Of a DNA stretch of 64,000 bases, positions 1 to 9,137 are shown one piece after another. The notes beneath the pieces were generated by a model. That model had not been told where the DNA came from. It saw only the letters and a list, made by a program, of their open reading frames with translations, and did not search any database. Each line of letters starts with the position of its first letter. The first letter of the stretch is position 1. The stretch comes from Bacteroides sp. (GTDB lineage Bacteria; Bacteroidota; Bacteroidia; Bacteroidales; Bacteroidaceae): positions 85,529 to 149,528 of the forward strand of contig NZ_JAQVBV010000009.1 in NCBI RefSeq assembly GCF_028690125.1, read 5' to 3'. The position numbers and the translations under genes are program-made.

Positions 1-23
1 TATCAATTCTCTTGTGATTGATA
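1..23 (-). terminator. short inverted repeat after the LytTR regulator gene
   Basis: A perfect 7-bp inverted repeat (TATCAAT and ATTGATA, 9-nt loop) lies just beyond the stop codon of the minus-strand response regulator. It could be the operon terminator, but any following T-run lies outside the window, so this is tentative. Confidence 0.3.
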
Positions 24-28
24 GAGAG

Positions 29-745
29 CTATTTTCGTTTATTCATCACAAACCCCTCAAAAAAATCATCCCGATAACTGTTACCGATAGCAATTTCATA
101 CGACTTAATAAATATATCATTATTATCGAATGAATCAATATAATCTGTATTGACAATATAGGATTTATTCACTCGTAAGAAAAGATGTTTGGGCAACAAC
201 TCGAATATCGATTTCAAGCTCATACGGGTAATGATACGCTGCTCGTCCAACTGCAAAATAACGTAGTCTTTCAAACCTTCAATAAACAAAATATCAGAAT
301 AATTGACTTTGAAATATCTACGCTCTGCTTTCACGAAAAAATATTCGGCAGCGGTAATCGTTTCAATGGCTTCCTTTTCTTCCTTCAATAACAGGGAATG
401 GTAAGAGAATGCCTTATCGAGTGCTTTCTTAAAACGCTCCGAATCAACAGGCTTAATCAGATAGTCAATTGCATCTACCTCGTAACTATCCAATGCGTAC
501 TCCGCATAGGCGGTAGTAAAGATTACTAATGTTCTTTTGGAGATTGTCCGGGCAAATTCCAATCCTGTAATTCCAGGCATCTGTATATCCAGGAAAACCA
601 GATCGACAATATGCTGTTCCATAAAATCAGAAGCAGTAGCCGCACTATTAAAACTTCCTACCAAATGAAGGTTTACCGATTCTTCTATCAATAATTGCAT
701 GGCTTCACGTGCCAACGGCTCATCATCTACAATGATACAATTCAT
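29..745 (-). CDS. LytTR-family response regulator
   Basis: This 238-residue protein has a receiver domain (about 1-120) with the acidic pair D7-D8, phosphoacceptor D53 in a FLDIQMPG context, and the T/K switch region (TTAYAEYA, then DYLIKP). A LytTR DNA-binding domain occupies about 135-235. It should be phosphorylated by the adjacent LytS-type kinase and bind promoter DNA. Its ATG overlaps the kinase stop as ATGA, which implies translational coupling. Target genes cannot be read from the sequence; the upstream TonB-dependent receptor gene is the obvious candidate. Confidence 0.93.
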   Translation of the reverse strand: MNCIIVDDEPLAREAMQLLIEESVNLHLVGSFNSAATASDFMEQHIVDLVFLDIQMPGITGLEFARTISKRTLVIFTTAYAEYALDSYEVDAIDYLIKPVDSERFKKALDKAFSYHSLLLKEEKEAIETITAAEYFFVKAERRYFKVNYSDILFIEGLKDYVILQLDEQRIITRMSLKSIFELLPKHLFLRVNKSYIVNTDYIDSFDNNDIFIKSYEIAIGNSYRDDFFEGFVMNKRK

Positions 746-1896
746 AATATTATACTTAAAATTACAGTATACTGATTTTCATTCTCTTTCTGCTTCCATT
801 CATAGCGATCGGGGTATAATAACTGCAGCCGACGTCGAATATTGGCAAGGCCGATTCCTCCAACTTTACTGTTACTGACAGAAACTGCGGGTATGGAATT
901 TTCACAATAGAACTTCAGCATCCGATCATCTACTTTAAAAGAAAGATGCACATACGAAGGTTGCTCACTATCAAAACTATATTTCACTGCATTCTCTACA
1001 AAAGGAATAAACAATAATGGCTGAATCCAAATAGATTCGATATCCCCCTCCTGCTCCAAAGTAAACTGGAAATGATCCCGGCGTATCTTTTCAAGGTTCA
1101 GATAATCGTTTAGAAAACGAATATCGGAAGCCAACGAAACGATCTCTCGTGAACTATCATTGATTTGATATCTCAATAAGTCTTCTAGTTTGAAAAGCAC
1201 TTTGGATGCTTCTTCCGGATTCCGTTTGATCAGTACATTCGCATTATTGAGCATATTAAAAAGGAAATGCGGATTGATCTGACGTTTGAGATATTTCAAT
1301 TCTGACTCCAACGTAGTAGATTCAAGTTCATCAACACGCAGATTATAACGAAGCCAATGGCTGAATAACAACAAGGCAGTTGTCCCCATCGTAATAAAAC
1401 CAATAGTAAGTATCCCCGAAAAAGTATTGATGAAAACAGCAAATCCGTCCGGATTCTTACCGGGTATAATCACTTCAAAAAGCAAACCTTGTGAAACTGA
1501 CAGGTAGAAAATTACTACCATATTCACTGCAATAGCTCCTAAGAAATATTTTCCTAAACGGTTTTTTAACAGAAAACGGGGAACCAGTAGATAAAGATTA
1601 GCATAAATTACCATATTCAAAGAAGTAAAATATGCTAACCACCCCAAAAAACGCCTCCCAAAAGAAACGTTCTGTAATGGCTCGTACCAAAATATATTAA
1701 CTGTGATCAGCAAAACTACAGCCTGCAATGCCAACTGTCTGTATATCCGATAACGAGGACTTAACAAGAAAGCAGTTATACTTCTATCAATCTGTTCCCT
1801 ACTGTCTACAATTCTATGATTCATATATTCATTATCCACTGTCCTTATATCTACGTTTTTAGCATTCAGGTTTTCATCATTCGCCTCTCTTTTCAT
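742..1896 (-). CDS. LytS/YehU-type sensor histidine kinase
   Basis: A 384-residue membrane kinase of the His_kinase (PF06580) type. The N-terminal cytoplasmic stretch is followed by about four membrane segments between residues 55 and 185. The dimerisation/phosphoacceptor helix has the motif QINPHFLFN with H210. The ATP-binding domain keeps the N-box (PFVENAVKYS) and the G-box (GGIGLANIRRRL), so it looks catalytically competent. It overlaps the regulator by 4 bp downstream and the kinase-like gene by 4 bp upstream, so three products are probably made from one transcript. There is no periplasmic ligand domain; sensing is probably through the membrane part or through the partner protein. Confidence 0.93.
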   Translation of the reverse strand: MKREANDENLNAKNVDIRTVDNEYMNHRIVDSREQIDRSITAFLLSPRYRIYRQLALQAVVLLITVNIFWYEPLQNVSFGRRFLGWLAYFTSLNMVIYANLYLLVPRFLLKNRLGKYFLGAIAVNMVVIFYLSVSQGLLFEVIIPGKNPDGFAVFINTFSGILTIGFITMGTTALLLFSHWLRYNLRVDELESTTLESELKYLKRQINPHFLFNMLNNANVLIKRNPEEASKVLFKLEDLLRYQINDSSREIVSLASDIRFLNDYLNLEKIRRDHFQFTLEQEGDIESIWIQPLLFIPFVENAVKYSFDSEQPSYVHLSFKVDDRMLKFYCENSIPAVSVSNSKVGGIGLANIRRRLQLLYPDRYEWKQKENENQYTVILSIIL

Positions 1897-2969
1897 AACA
1901 CACCTCCTTTCAATTCCAACCGTATTCCCTCTGCCTTCAACAACAATTCATGACGAGCATCATACAACAGGTTAAGTCTCTGCCGAATTCGGTTCAGTCC
2001 TTTATCTGCCGAAAGATTGACTCCCGGACAAAAACAAGTGAATATAATTGTATCTCTTTCTACCTTCAAATGTATTTTCAAAGCAACCGAATTTGTAGCC
2101 TGTTGTTGAGTGATCTGCTCTACAGCATATTGCACAAATGGAATAAAAAGTAAAGGTGAAACTAATACCCTATTTACTTCTCCTTCTGAAGTAAGTTCAT
2201 AATCGAACCGGGATAGATAAATTTGTTTCAACTGCAAGTAATTAGTAAGAAAAGTAAGTTCACCACTCAACAAGACTTTCCCACGGCTACAATCATACAA
2301 CTGATAACGAAGCAATTGACTTAATTGCATCAATATCTTCGACGTTTTTTCGGGTTCAGTCAATGTCAGTATTCCCGAATAGTGTAAGGTATTAAAAAGG
2401 AGTTCCGGACTTACCTGTTCCTTCAACTGCTCTACTTCTGAAAGAATATGTGCTTTTTCCAATTGGGAAACACGCTGATGTTCTATCATCCATTCTTTCA
2501 AAAGTACGGTCATTGTACCTCCTATCATACAAAGGGTAGACAATATAAAAGAAGAGAGATAATCTATCACTGTAGACGTTTTATAATAAATACCATTCGT
2601 ATAAATTTCGAGCCAATGAACAAATATATTGTATTCAATGACCATCTGTATCGATAATGCCACTAACATTGCAGCAGAAAGTAATGACAAATAAGTCACA
2701 TAACGTCTCTTCAACAGATACTTTGGAAACAACCAAAAGAGATTAAAGCAAACAATGATCATATAGGTAAGTAAATATATGAAGGTAAGTCCATAAATCC
2801 ACCCTCCCATTTTATCCCGATAATCCAGATAAATAATAAAGACCTGATTGAAAGAGATGATCCCTAACACAATAATAAGAATCAGATATCTTGCCCATCG
2901 AAGTTGCGGACTAACAAGAAAACGGTATAAAAAATTGGAATCGTTACCTAGAGTTATTTTAGTGACCAT
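1893..2969 (-). CDS. LytS-like histidine kinase homologue without the catalytic histidine (pseudokinase)
   Basis: A 358-residue protein with the same layout as the downstream kinase: about four membrane segments, then a His_kinase/HATPase region. The phosphoacceptor motif reads QVSPELLFN, with E189 where the family has His. The N-box reads PFVQYAVEQ, losing the conserved Asn, and the G-box reads DKGLNRIRQRL, losing the GxG. By family rules it should neither autophosphorylate nor bind ATP normally. It is intact, overlaps the active kinase by 4 bp (ATGA) and is probably made in step with it. I infer a heterodimerising sensor or regulatory subunit. Confidence 0.88.
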   Translation of the reverse strand: MVTKITLGNDSNFLYRFLVSPQLRWARYLILIIVLGIISFNQVFIIYLDYRDKMGGWIYGLTFIYLLTYMIIVCFNLFWLFPKYLLKRRYVTYLSLLSAAMLVALSIQMVIEYNIFVHWLEIYTNGIYYKTSTVIDYLSSFILSTLCMIGGTMTVLLKEWMIEHQRVSQLEKAHILSEVEQLKEQVSPELLFNTLHYSGILTLTEPEKTSKILMQLSQLLRYQLYDCSRGKVLLSGELTFLTNYLQLKQIYLSRFDYELTSEGEVNRVLVSPLLFIPFVQYAVEQITQQQATNSVALKIHLKVERDTIIFTCFCPGVNLSADKGLNRIRQRLNLLYDARHELLLKAEGIRLELKGGVL

Positions 2970-2987
2970 ATACTTTATTTTAAAGTA

Positions 2988-2995
2988 CGAAGATA
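2988..2995 (-). promoter_or_regulatory. candidate -7 element for the two-component operon
   Basis: TATCTTCG on the minus strand matches 7 of 8 positions of TAnnTTTG and lies about 20 bp before the ATG of the pseudokinase gene. It suggests the kinase operon can be transcribed apart from the receptor gene upstream. Confidence 0.45.
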
Positions 2996-3008
2996 GATAT
3001 TTTTTCGA

Positions 3009-5486
3009 TTAGAATTCAAGTTTATAACTTACATTTGTCAATGCTGTAGCCCCATCAGACAGTTCTATCTTTCCGGTTTTCACATTATATTCATGTCCAT
3101 AGTGCTCTTTTGCAGAAGTGAAATTAAGTCCTTTCACTGCAAATTCATGAGATACTTTTTTCTTATTGATACGATAACTTACTGTATAATTACCAATAAA
3201 CATTGGTGCATATTGTTTAGTAAATGCTTTCGTTTCATCATACTGCACTTCCTTATCCGGATGCATCATGGTTGCTTCCGTGTTAATTGGCGAGTAACGG
3301 TCACCTCCTTGTAAGGTTAGTTTCAAGTTTACACTCAAAATATTCTGTTTACTTCGTCCCAACATCCATTCTTTACCGACAAGTCCATTGATGACATAGT
3401 TCCGGTTGAACCTTGTATTGTACCAGACACCATCGCCACCTCTGTAACGCGAATCGAACAAAGAACCTGAAATCATATAATAAAACCCTTTTTCCAAAAA
3501 GCGTTCAAGAGTAATATCCACTCCGACATTTCGCCCTCTGCCTTTATTTACCAATGCATCTTCTACATAGAAATCAGAACGATTAAGTACAGAATAAGAA
3601 CTGTCTGCCATTACAGGCACATCGTGTAGGAACTGGATATAAGGTTCTATTTTCAAATTTATGCGATCTGATATCTTATAACCGAATGATAACATAATAT
3701 GCTGTGCTTTTGTAAAATCGAGATCTTTATTAACGGAGTTATTTCCGGTATTCTTCATTTTCACAAAGAAAACATCCATCTTTTCCATACGGCTATACAT
3801 TCCATAAGCTAAAGCAAAGGTAACTTTTGGAGCAGCTTGCCATTTCAGACCTACCCTTGGCTCAACCGACCATTTATTATTCAGTGTCAGCAATTGCCCG
3901 TAAATACCGGCATTGAGAGTCCAATGTTCACTCAATCCGACGGAAGAACTATTGTAAGCAGAAATCAAGCTCGTATTGCCTTCACCTTGGGATATAGTTT
4001 CCAACATTTCACCTTCATAAGGAGCTAAGGATAAATTCATATTATAAAACATAGCCGTATACGTAAAATCTGTTTTATTAGTGAACCGATTGCTAAATTT
4101 GCGGTTGAAAGTGGAAGATAGTATCAGATTGGTGTGTTTCGTATTAAGATCCATATATGGAGTGGATTCCAAGGATTGATTAAACATAGTTGCCCCTCCG
4201 TCTAATTGCGAATAAGTTGCAGCAATAGTAGTTTTCAGCGAAGCATCATTTTTGAAGAAATAACGGTGACTGATCCCTCCGGCTGCCATATATTGTTTAT
4301 CCTTCGATTCACTACGGTCACTCAAATACTCCCATTTTTCTATGTTCCGGTCAAAATCACTCGTAAACTTGTCCATTAAACTAGTTCCCCAAACAGAGAA
4401 TGTACCTGCTTTCTGCGTCGGAAAGTTCAATTTAAAATTCAAATCCTGATAGTCCATCTTCCCTCCTTCCAGATTTAATAACCCTGTAGTGGAATAGCGG
4501 TAATTGAAAATATAGGATGCTTTATGTTTTTTGCTCAAAGGACCTTCAGAAGCGACATCAATTCCCATAATACCTACCTGGAAAGTATTTTCATTCTTTT
4601 GATTATTACCGTTACGTAGCTTCATGTCAAATACACCAGATACAGCATTTCCATATTCGGCAGGGAAGGCACCTGTGAAGAAGTCAGAGTTTCCAAGCAC
4701 CAGTGAACTGAGGGAAGAGAGTATTCCTCCTCCCAATGTGGCAATGTCTGCAAAATGATTCGGATTAGGAATTTCCACATCTTCCAATCTCCATTGCAAT
4801 AAATGGGGAGCATTGCCATGGATAGAAATTCCATTGGAGGAAACACTGGGAGACACTCCGGCAAATGAAGCAACCAAACGTGCAGGATCATCAAAGCCAC
4901 CTGCATAACGACTGGCTTCTTCCACACTCAACATACGGGCCCCGGTAGTGGCCATTTTATTAATTGCTTCTTCTTTATTCGTCCTGGCGCGAATGACTAC
5001 TTCATTCAATTCATTCACACTTTCTTTCAGAGGTATTTCAAGATAGACTTCTTTAGCAGAGGTTACCAGTATTTCTCTGAAAAGACTGGTTTCATAGCCC
5101 ATGAAAGAGGCTTCTACGGTATGCCGACCGACAGGAACTTGCAAAATCTGAAAACGACCGAGGCTATCTGTTGTCGTCCCAATTTGCTCATTCCCTGCCA
5201 ATCTTACGGTTGCATAGGGTATGGGAGACTTGGAATCTCCATCGATCACAATTCCACGAATCGTTTGTACCGGACGTCCCTTTCGTTCTGTTTTTTGTCC
5301 ATAAGCAACTACGGACACAAATAAAGTAATCAGCAAGAGAATCCACCCTCCATAACGATACATACTCCGTGTCAGTTTCTCACAAAGAACTTTTTCAAAA
5401 GTTTTAAGCACTGCACCACATTCTTCTTCAGAGATCCCCGAACGACTCGCAATTTCTTCTAGCAACATAGTTTTATTCATCTTCAT
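3009..5486 (-). CDS. TonB-dependent outer-membrane receptor with an HU-like N-terminal extension
   Basis: An 825-residue protein. Residues about 75-165 form a carboxypeptidase-regulatory-like beta-sandwich (GIVIDGDSKSPIPYATVRL), followed by a plug domain (about 185-300) and a beta-barrel ending in the aromatic-terminated strand NVSYKLEF. The first 41 residues precede the hydrophobic signal-like segment (about 46-62, ending AYGQ) and resemble helices 1-2 of an HU/IHF protein: MNKTMLLEEIASRSGIS, then LKTFEKVL. An ATG at codon 42 (5363) would give a conventional signal peptide. The candidate promoter at 5515-5522 places the upstream ATGs (5486, 5480) inside the transcript, so I kept the long form. 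The substrate is unknown. The downstream LytTR system may respond to it or regulate it. Confidence 0.88.
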   Translation of the reverse strand: MKMNKTMLLEEIASRSGISEEECGAVLKTFEKVLCEKLTRSMYRYGGWILLLITLFVSVVAYGQKTERKGRPVQTIRGIVIDGDSKSPIPYATVRLAGNEQIGTTTDSLGRFQILQVPVGRHTVEASFMGYETSLFREILVTSAKEVYLEIPLKESVNELNEVVIRARTNKEEAINKMATTGARMLSVEEASRYAGGFDDPARLVASFAGVSPSVSSNGISIHGNAPHLLQWRLEDVEIPNPNHFADIATLGGGILSSLSSLVLGNSDFFTGAFPAEYGNAVSGVFDMKLRNGNNQKNENTFQVGIMGIDVASEGPLSKKHKASYIFNYRYSTTGLLNLEGGKMDYQDLNFKLNFPTQKAGTFSVWGTSLMDKFTSDFDRNIEKWEYLSDRSESKDKQYMAAGGISHRYFFKNDASLKTTIAATYSQLDGGATMFNQSLESTPYMDLNTKHTNLILSSTFNRKFSNRFTNKTDFTYTAMFYNMNLSLAPYEGEMLETISQGEGNTSLISAYNSSSVGLSEHWTLNAGIYGQLLTLNNKWSVEPRVGLKWQAAPKVTFALAYGMYSRMEKMDVFFVKMKNTGNNSVNKDLDFTKAQHIMLSFGYKISDRINLKIEPYIQFLHDVPVMADSSYSVLNRSDFYVEDALVNKGRGRNVGVDITLERFLEKGFYYMISGSLFDSRYRGGDGVWYNTRFNRNYVINGLVGKEWMLGRSKQNILSVNLKLTLQGGDRYSPINTEATMMHPDKEVQYDETKAFTKQYAPMFIGNYTVSYRINKKKVSHEFAVKGLNFTSAKEHYGHEYNVKTGKIELSDGATALTNVSYKLEF

Positions 5487-5514
5487 GATTTATTCTGTTT
5501 TTTTTATTTCGCTA

Positions 5515-5522
5515 CAAAAATA
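5515..5522 (-). promoter_or_regulatory. promoter -7 element for the TonB-dependent receptor gene
   Basis: TATTTTTG on the minus strand is an exact TAnnTTTG match. Initiation would fall about 20-25 nt before the ATG at 5486, so the HU-like N-terminal codons are transcribed. Confidence 0.65.
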
Positions 5523-5588
5523 GGCGAAACAAAAAAACAGAATGACCAAATGAGACAAACGTACTTCGTTTATAGACCAAAAGTAAGA

Positions 5589-7784
5589 TTAATGCGACAT
5601 TACCAAACGTGCCATCAAATAGGAAACAGTAGACTCAGCTCCCTGATTTAAATTAATGTTAGTCTCCTCCAGTCCGTCGTAGCAACCTCCGGTAGCCGGA
5701 TTATAAACAATCTGATGCAAATGATTATTCCCCAAGAACCAATTAAAAGCATCAGTTTGCATACGAAGATACTTTTCTTCTTTAAAAACCTGATAAAATG
5801 TTTCCAAAGCAATTACCATTCCTGCCACATCTACAGGTTGTTCACCAAATCTGGAACTACTCTTGCCTTTATGCATCCATCCCTGATTTGAAATCACCTG
5901 TATACGATTCCCTACAAATACTTTTTTCAATAAGAATTCGAAAGATTCATGCGCTATATCTTTATATTCCTCACTACCAATAGCCAAATGAGCCAACAAC
6001 ATAGCTTCCGATAAAATAGCGTTATCATAAGTAAGATACGTCTCGAACCACTGCCAATCCACTTCCGTTGTCCGACGATAATATTGAGCTAGTTTGTTGG
6101 CTAACAAACAAATAGTGGCATCCGTCTGAACTGAAGGACACTCATGGCTATAATAATAAAGCCCCTTAAGCATAAAAGCAATACTACGGGGAGATTCTAT
6201 CCGATCGAATAGTTGAAAGGTTCGCTCGAAAATAGCTTCAGCTTCTTCTTTCCAAGAAAAGGGAAAATGCCCGGCACAGGAAATTAAATATCCCAAGGAA
6301 CAAATAGCCCGCCCATTACTATCATCTAATTCTACTTCCTGATTTTGTGAAGTGAATACTCCATCCTTATCTACATAATTTAAAAAAGAACCATCCGACT
6401 GCTGGCAATAGCGGATAAAATTCAGATAAGTCCTGATATATCGTTCTTTCACCTTACCATGTCCAATTGTAACAACTTGACATATTGCCATTAAAGCACG
6501 TGCCGTATCATCTAACGTATATCCCGTGGAGCTATCCGGACGATTACCCTTTGAAAACTGAATAATTCCCCATTGACGGCTCATACGCCGAATATGGTAG
6601 GTATCTATCGGAGGTAAAGAGTAAATCAGCTCCTCCTCCGCTTTACCTATCTTCTGAAAAAGTAATGTGTAGGAAATAGCTACATTTTCCCAAGCCGTAG
6701 CCGCCGTCTTCTGTAAACCGATCAACTTCATCTTAGTCCGCAATTCTTTATCAACAAGCAAATGAAGTACAGATACTGCCAATTGAGTCGAATCTTTGAA
6801 GTTGAAGATAATACCGGAATCATCACTTAATAATTCCAATGCATGGGGAATAGGCGTAGCTATAATCGGACAGCCACAACTGATAGCATATACAAATGTC
6901 CCACTTACTGCTTGATTTGGATCACTCGAAGTGAAAAGATATACATCCGTTAGCTGTAAATAGTCCAATAAGACAGGAAGTTCAAGATATTGATTGATAA
7001 AGAGTACATGTTCTTGCAACTGCAACTCTTTCATTTTAGTCTCTAACAAATTGCGGTACTTCTCTCCTTCTACTTTCAATACTCCCGGATGTGTTTTTCC
7101 GATAATAAGAAATATTACAGAAGGATCTGCCTTTATAATTACCGGTAAAGCATCTAAAGTCGTCTCAATACTTTTACCGGGACTAAGTAAACCGAAAGTA
7201 GACAAAACACGTCTGCCAGAAAGATGATAGAAATCTTTCAATTTATTCTTATCCCTGAAAGATACCAGATGAGTACCATGAGGAATCACCACAATTTTAT
7301 CTTCATCCGCATTATATTCTTCCAAAAGGATACGCCGGGAGTTTTGTGTCATAACTACTAGATACGTACAGGCAGCTATCATTTTGCATACACTTTCATA
7401 CATAGTAAGAGTAGGCTGTGAGAGCACTGTATGAAAGATAAGAATTACTGGTTTACAAAGCTTCTCCAACATTTGCAAGAATGCTTTTTCTTGCTCCGCA
7501 AATAATCCGAATTCATGCTGCACAAGCACTATTTCCACTTCGGGATTTTCATTCAACTGCCGGGTCAGAGTAGTAAATGCAGAAATGTCAGAAGTATTGA
7601 GAATATATTCAACTTCCTGTTTGGAGGTATAATTATGTTTTTCAGTATCTGATTCTACTGCACATATTTTGATGGAGTAAGATTCTCCAAACTTTGACTG
7701 AATAGCCCGGACCAGATCTTGGGCAAAAGTAGCTATGCCACATTCACGAGGAGGATAAGTAGTGATACATATTATTTTTCTCAT
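5589..7784 (-). CDS. GT4-type glycosyltransferase fused to a helical (alpha-toroid-like) C-terminal domain
   Basis: A 731-residue cytoplasmic protein with no signal peptide. Residues 1-380 are a GT-B glycosyltransferase of group 1: the N-terminus CITTYPPRECGIATFA is typical, and the donor-site region contains STFGLLSPGKSIE and SGTFVYAISCGCPIIAT. Residues about 400-731 are helical with repeated D/W/G motifs (GYTLDDTARALMA, SNGRAICSLGYL), like the (alpha/alpha)6 toroids of carbohydrate-active enzymes. It overlaps the GH130-like gene as ATGA, so the two are probably translated together. I infer synthesis or turnover of a mannose- or glucose-containing oligosaccharide; sugar specificity cannot be read from sequence. 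Confidence 0.82.
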   Translation of the reverse strand: MRKIICITTYPPRECGIATFAQDLVRAIQSKFGESYSIKICAVESDTEKHNYTSKQEVEYILNTSDISAFTTLTRQLNENPEVEIVLVQHEFGLFAEQEKAFLQMLEKLCKPVILIFHTVLSQPTLTMYESVCKMIAACTYLVVMTQNSRRILLEEYNADEDKIVVIPHGTHLVSFRDKNKLKDFYHLSGRRVLSTFGLLSPGKSIETTLDALPVIIKADPSVIFLIIGKTHPGVLKVEGEKYRNLLETKMKELQLQEHVLFINQYLELPVLLDYLQLTDVYLFTSSDPNQAVSGTFVYAISCGCPIIATPIPHALELLSDDSGIIFNFKDSTQLAVSVLHLLVDKELRTKMKLIGLQKTAATAWENVAISYTLLFQKIGKAEEELIYSLPPIDTYHIRRMSRQWGIIQFSKGNRPDSSTGYTLDDTARALMAICQVVTIGHGKVKERYIRTYLNFIRYCQQSDGSFLNYVDKDGVFTSQNQEVELDDSNGRAICSLGYLISCAGHFPFSWKEEAEAIFERTFQLFDRIESPRSIAFMLKGLYYYSHECPSVQTDATICLLANKLAQYYRRTTEVDWQWFETYLTYDNAILSEAMLLAHLAIGSEEYKDIAHESFEFLLKKVFVGNRIQVISNQGWMHKGKSSSRFGEQPVDVAGMVIALETFYQVFKEEKYLRMQTDAFNWFLGNNHLHQIVYNPATGGCYDGLEETNINLNQGAESTVSYLMARLVMSH

Positions 7785-8812
7785 TTGATCTGTTTAATTA
7801 ATTCATCTAATAACTCAGTCATTTGAACCGACACGCAAGCCACACGCTTGTCGGCTGCTCCATAATAGATATAAAGAGTGTCGCCAAACAAGGCTGTGCC
7901 GGTAGGAAAACAAACTCTATTAACGACACCGGATAATTCATATTCTATCTCAGGAGTGAACAATGGATAAGGTAAGCGAGATATTTCAATAGCCGGATTG
8001 TCTATATCCAACAAAGCTGCACAAGCGGAATATACATAACCGGAAGGAGTATCATAAACACTGTGATAAATCAACAACCAACCTACTCCTGTCTCTATCG
8101 GTGGACAACCAGCTCCAATATAACTTGATTCATGGTCATGATAAGGAGCTAACAGAATACGTTTTGCGAAATTCTGATAATACCTTTTCCAAAATTCTTT
8201 CGTCAGCATATCAAGCCGTTCCACTGCTACATATTGTATATCAGGACGAATGCGATGCATGAAATAAAATTTCCCATTGATCTTACGAGGGAAAAAGACC
8301 ACATTTTTATCCATCAGATAAAGCAGATGCCCCTTCTCATTAGTTTCTTCACGCTTATTACTGGAACGAAAATACTTGCCGATAATAGCTTGCTGTGTAC
8401 GAAGTAACTCTTTGAATTGCGGATAAGTAATTTTGGAAGTGAGGATGCCTTTCTTCTCGAAATTTTTCAAATCAGAAGACACAGCCAAAGCACCCATAGC
8501 ATTATATCCATCATAAGCTGTATAAGTAAGATAGTAAAGACCTTCAATATTCACAATTCTCGGGTCTTCAACACCTTGACTTTCATAATCAAACTCTGAA
8601 ACGAGTAAGGGGGTGTTAGCCCTATCCACAACTTTCAAAGGTCCCTCAAGGCGGCAATAACCGATAGATGAATAATTTCCTGACTTTACTGCACGATAAA
8701 ACATATGCACCGTATTTCCTTCAGCTATCACTGCCGGATTCATCACTCCTTCGTTTTCAAAGTCAAGTGAAGTACTTTCCAATATAATACCTTCTCTTTT
8801 TACATGTATCAT
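7781..8812 (-). CDS. GH130-type glycoside phosphorylase (mannoside-phosphorylase-like)
   Basis: A 343-residue five-bladed beta-propeller protein of the GH130 type. Family markers are the FYRAV segment at about 38-42, GVEDPRI with D83 at the position of the proposed catalytic acid, the basic patch HRIRPDIQYV that would hold phosphate, and the late YYGAADKRVA motif. Family members phosphorolyse beta-mannosides to mannose-1-phosphate. The lack of a signal peptide places it in the cytoplasm. Its start overlaps the stop of a 43-residue ORF (TAATG), and its stop overlaps the glycosyltransferase start (ATGA). Linkage specificity (beta-1,2 or beta-1,4) is undetermined. Confidence 0.85.
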   Translation of the reverse strand: MIHVKREGIILESTSLDFENEGVMNPAVIAEGNTVHMFYRAVKSGNYSSIGYCRLEGPLKVVDRANTPLLVSEFDYESQGVEDPRIVNIEGLYYLTYTAYDGYNAMGALAVSSDLKNFEKKGILTSKITYPQFKELLRTQQAIIGKYFRSSNKREETNEKGHLLYLMDKNVVFFPRKINGKFYFMHRIRPDIQYVAVERLDMLTKEFWKRYYQNFAKRILLAPYHDHESSYIGAGCPPIETGVGWLLIYHSVYDTPSGYVYSACAALLDIDNPAIEISRLPYPLFTPEIEYELSGVVNRVCFPTGTALFGDTLYIYYGAADKRVACVSVQMTELLDELIKQIK

Positions 8813-8943
8813 TATGTTTTAGGTATTATACTCATTCCTTTATCACTCTTACTTTGCTTTTCTCTCTGATATTCAGTCAATACTTTTGTTTTATTGTCCA
8901 ATTTCTCTTTCTTTACTTCTTTTTTTCTCTCTTTACCTTTCAT
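8812..8943 (-). CDS. small highly charged protein (43 aa), coupled to the GH130-like gene
   Basis: An ATG ORF of 43 codons beginning MKGKERKKEVKKEK and ending GMSIIPKT. It is about one third Lys plus Arg, with no membrane segment or Cys. The stop TAA shares bases with the GH130 ATG (TAATG), the signature of translational coupling, and it is too long and too well placed for chance alone. No function is recognised. It may be a small RNA-binding or regulatory protein, or a coupling leader. The near-match -7 element TATTTTAT lies roughly 35-40 bp upstream. Confidence 0.62.
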   Translation of the reverse strand: MKGKERKKEVKKEKLDNKTKVLTEYQREKQSKSDKGMSIIPKT

Positions 8944-9137
8944 GATTCATTTCTTTTTTAGGATAGTTTATATGCGGGAATAAAATAGACAGGTTTCTCT
9001 TCTTTGCAAGTTACGGCATTAATCTGCAGAAACACGACAAATATCTGATTATTATTCTTTTATAACAGTATGATCCAATTATAGGAGGAAATAACGCTAA
9101 ATTCAATTATTATACGAGTAGTTATATGACACATTAT

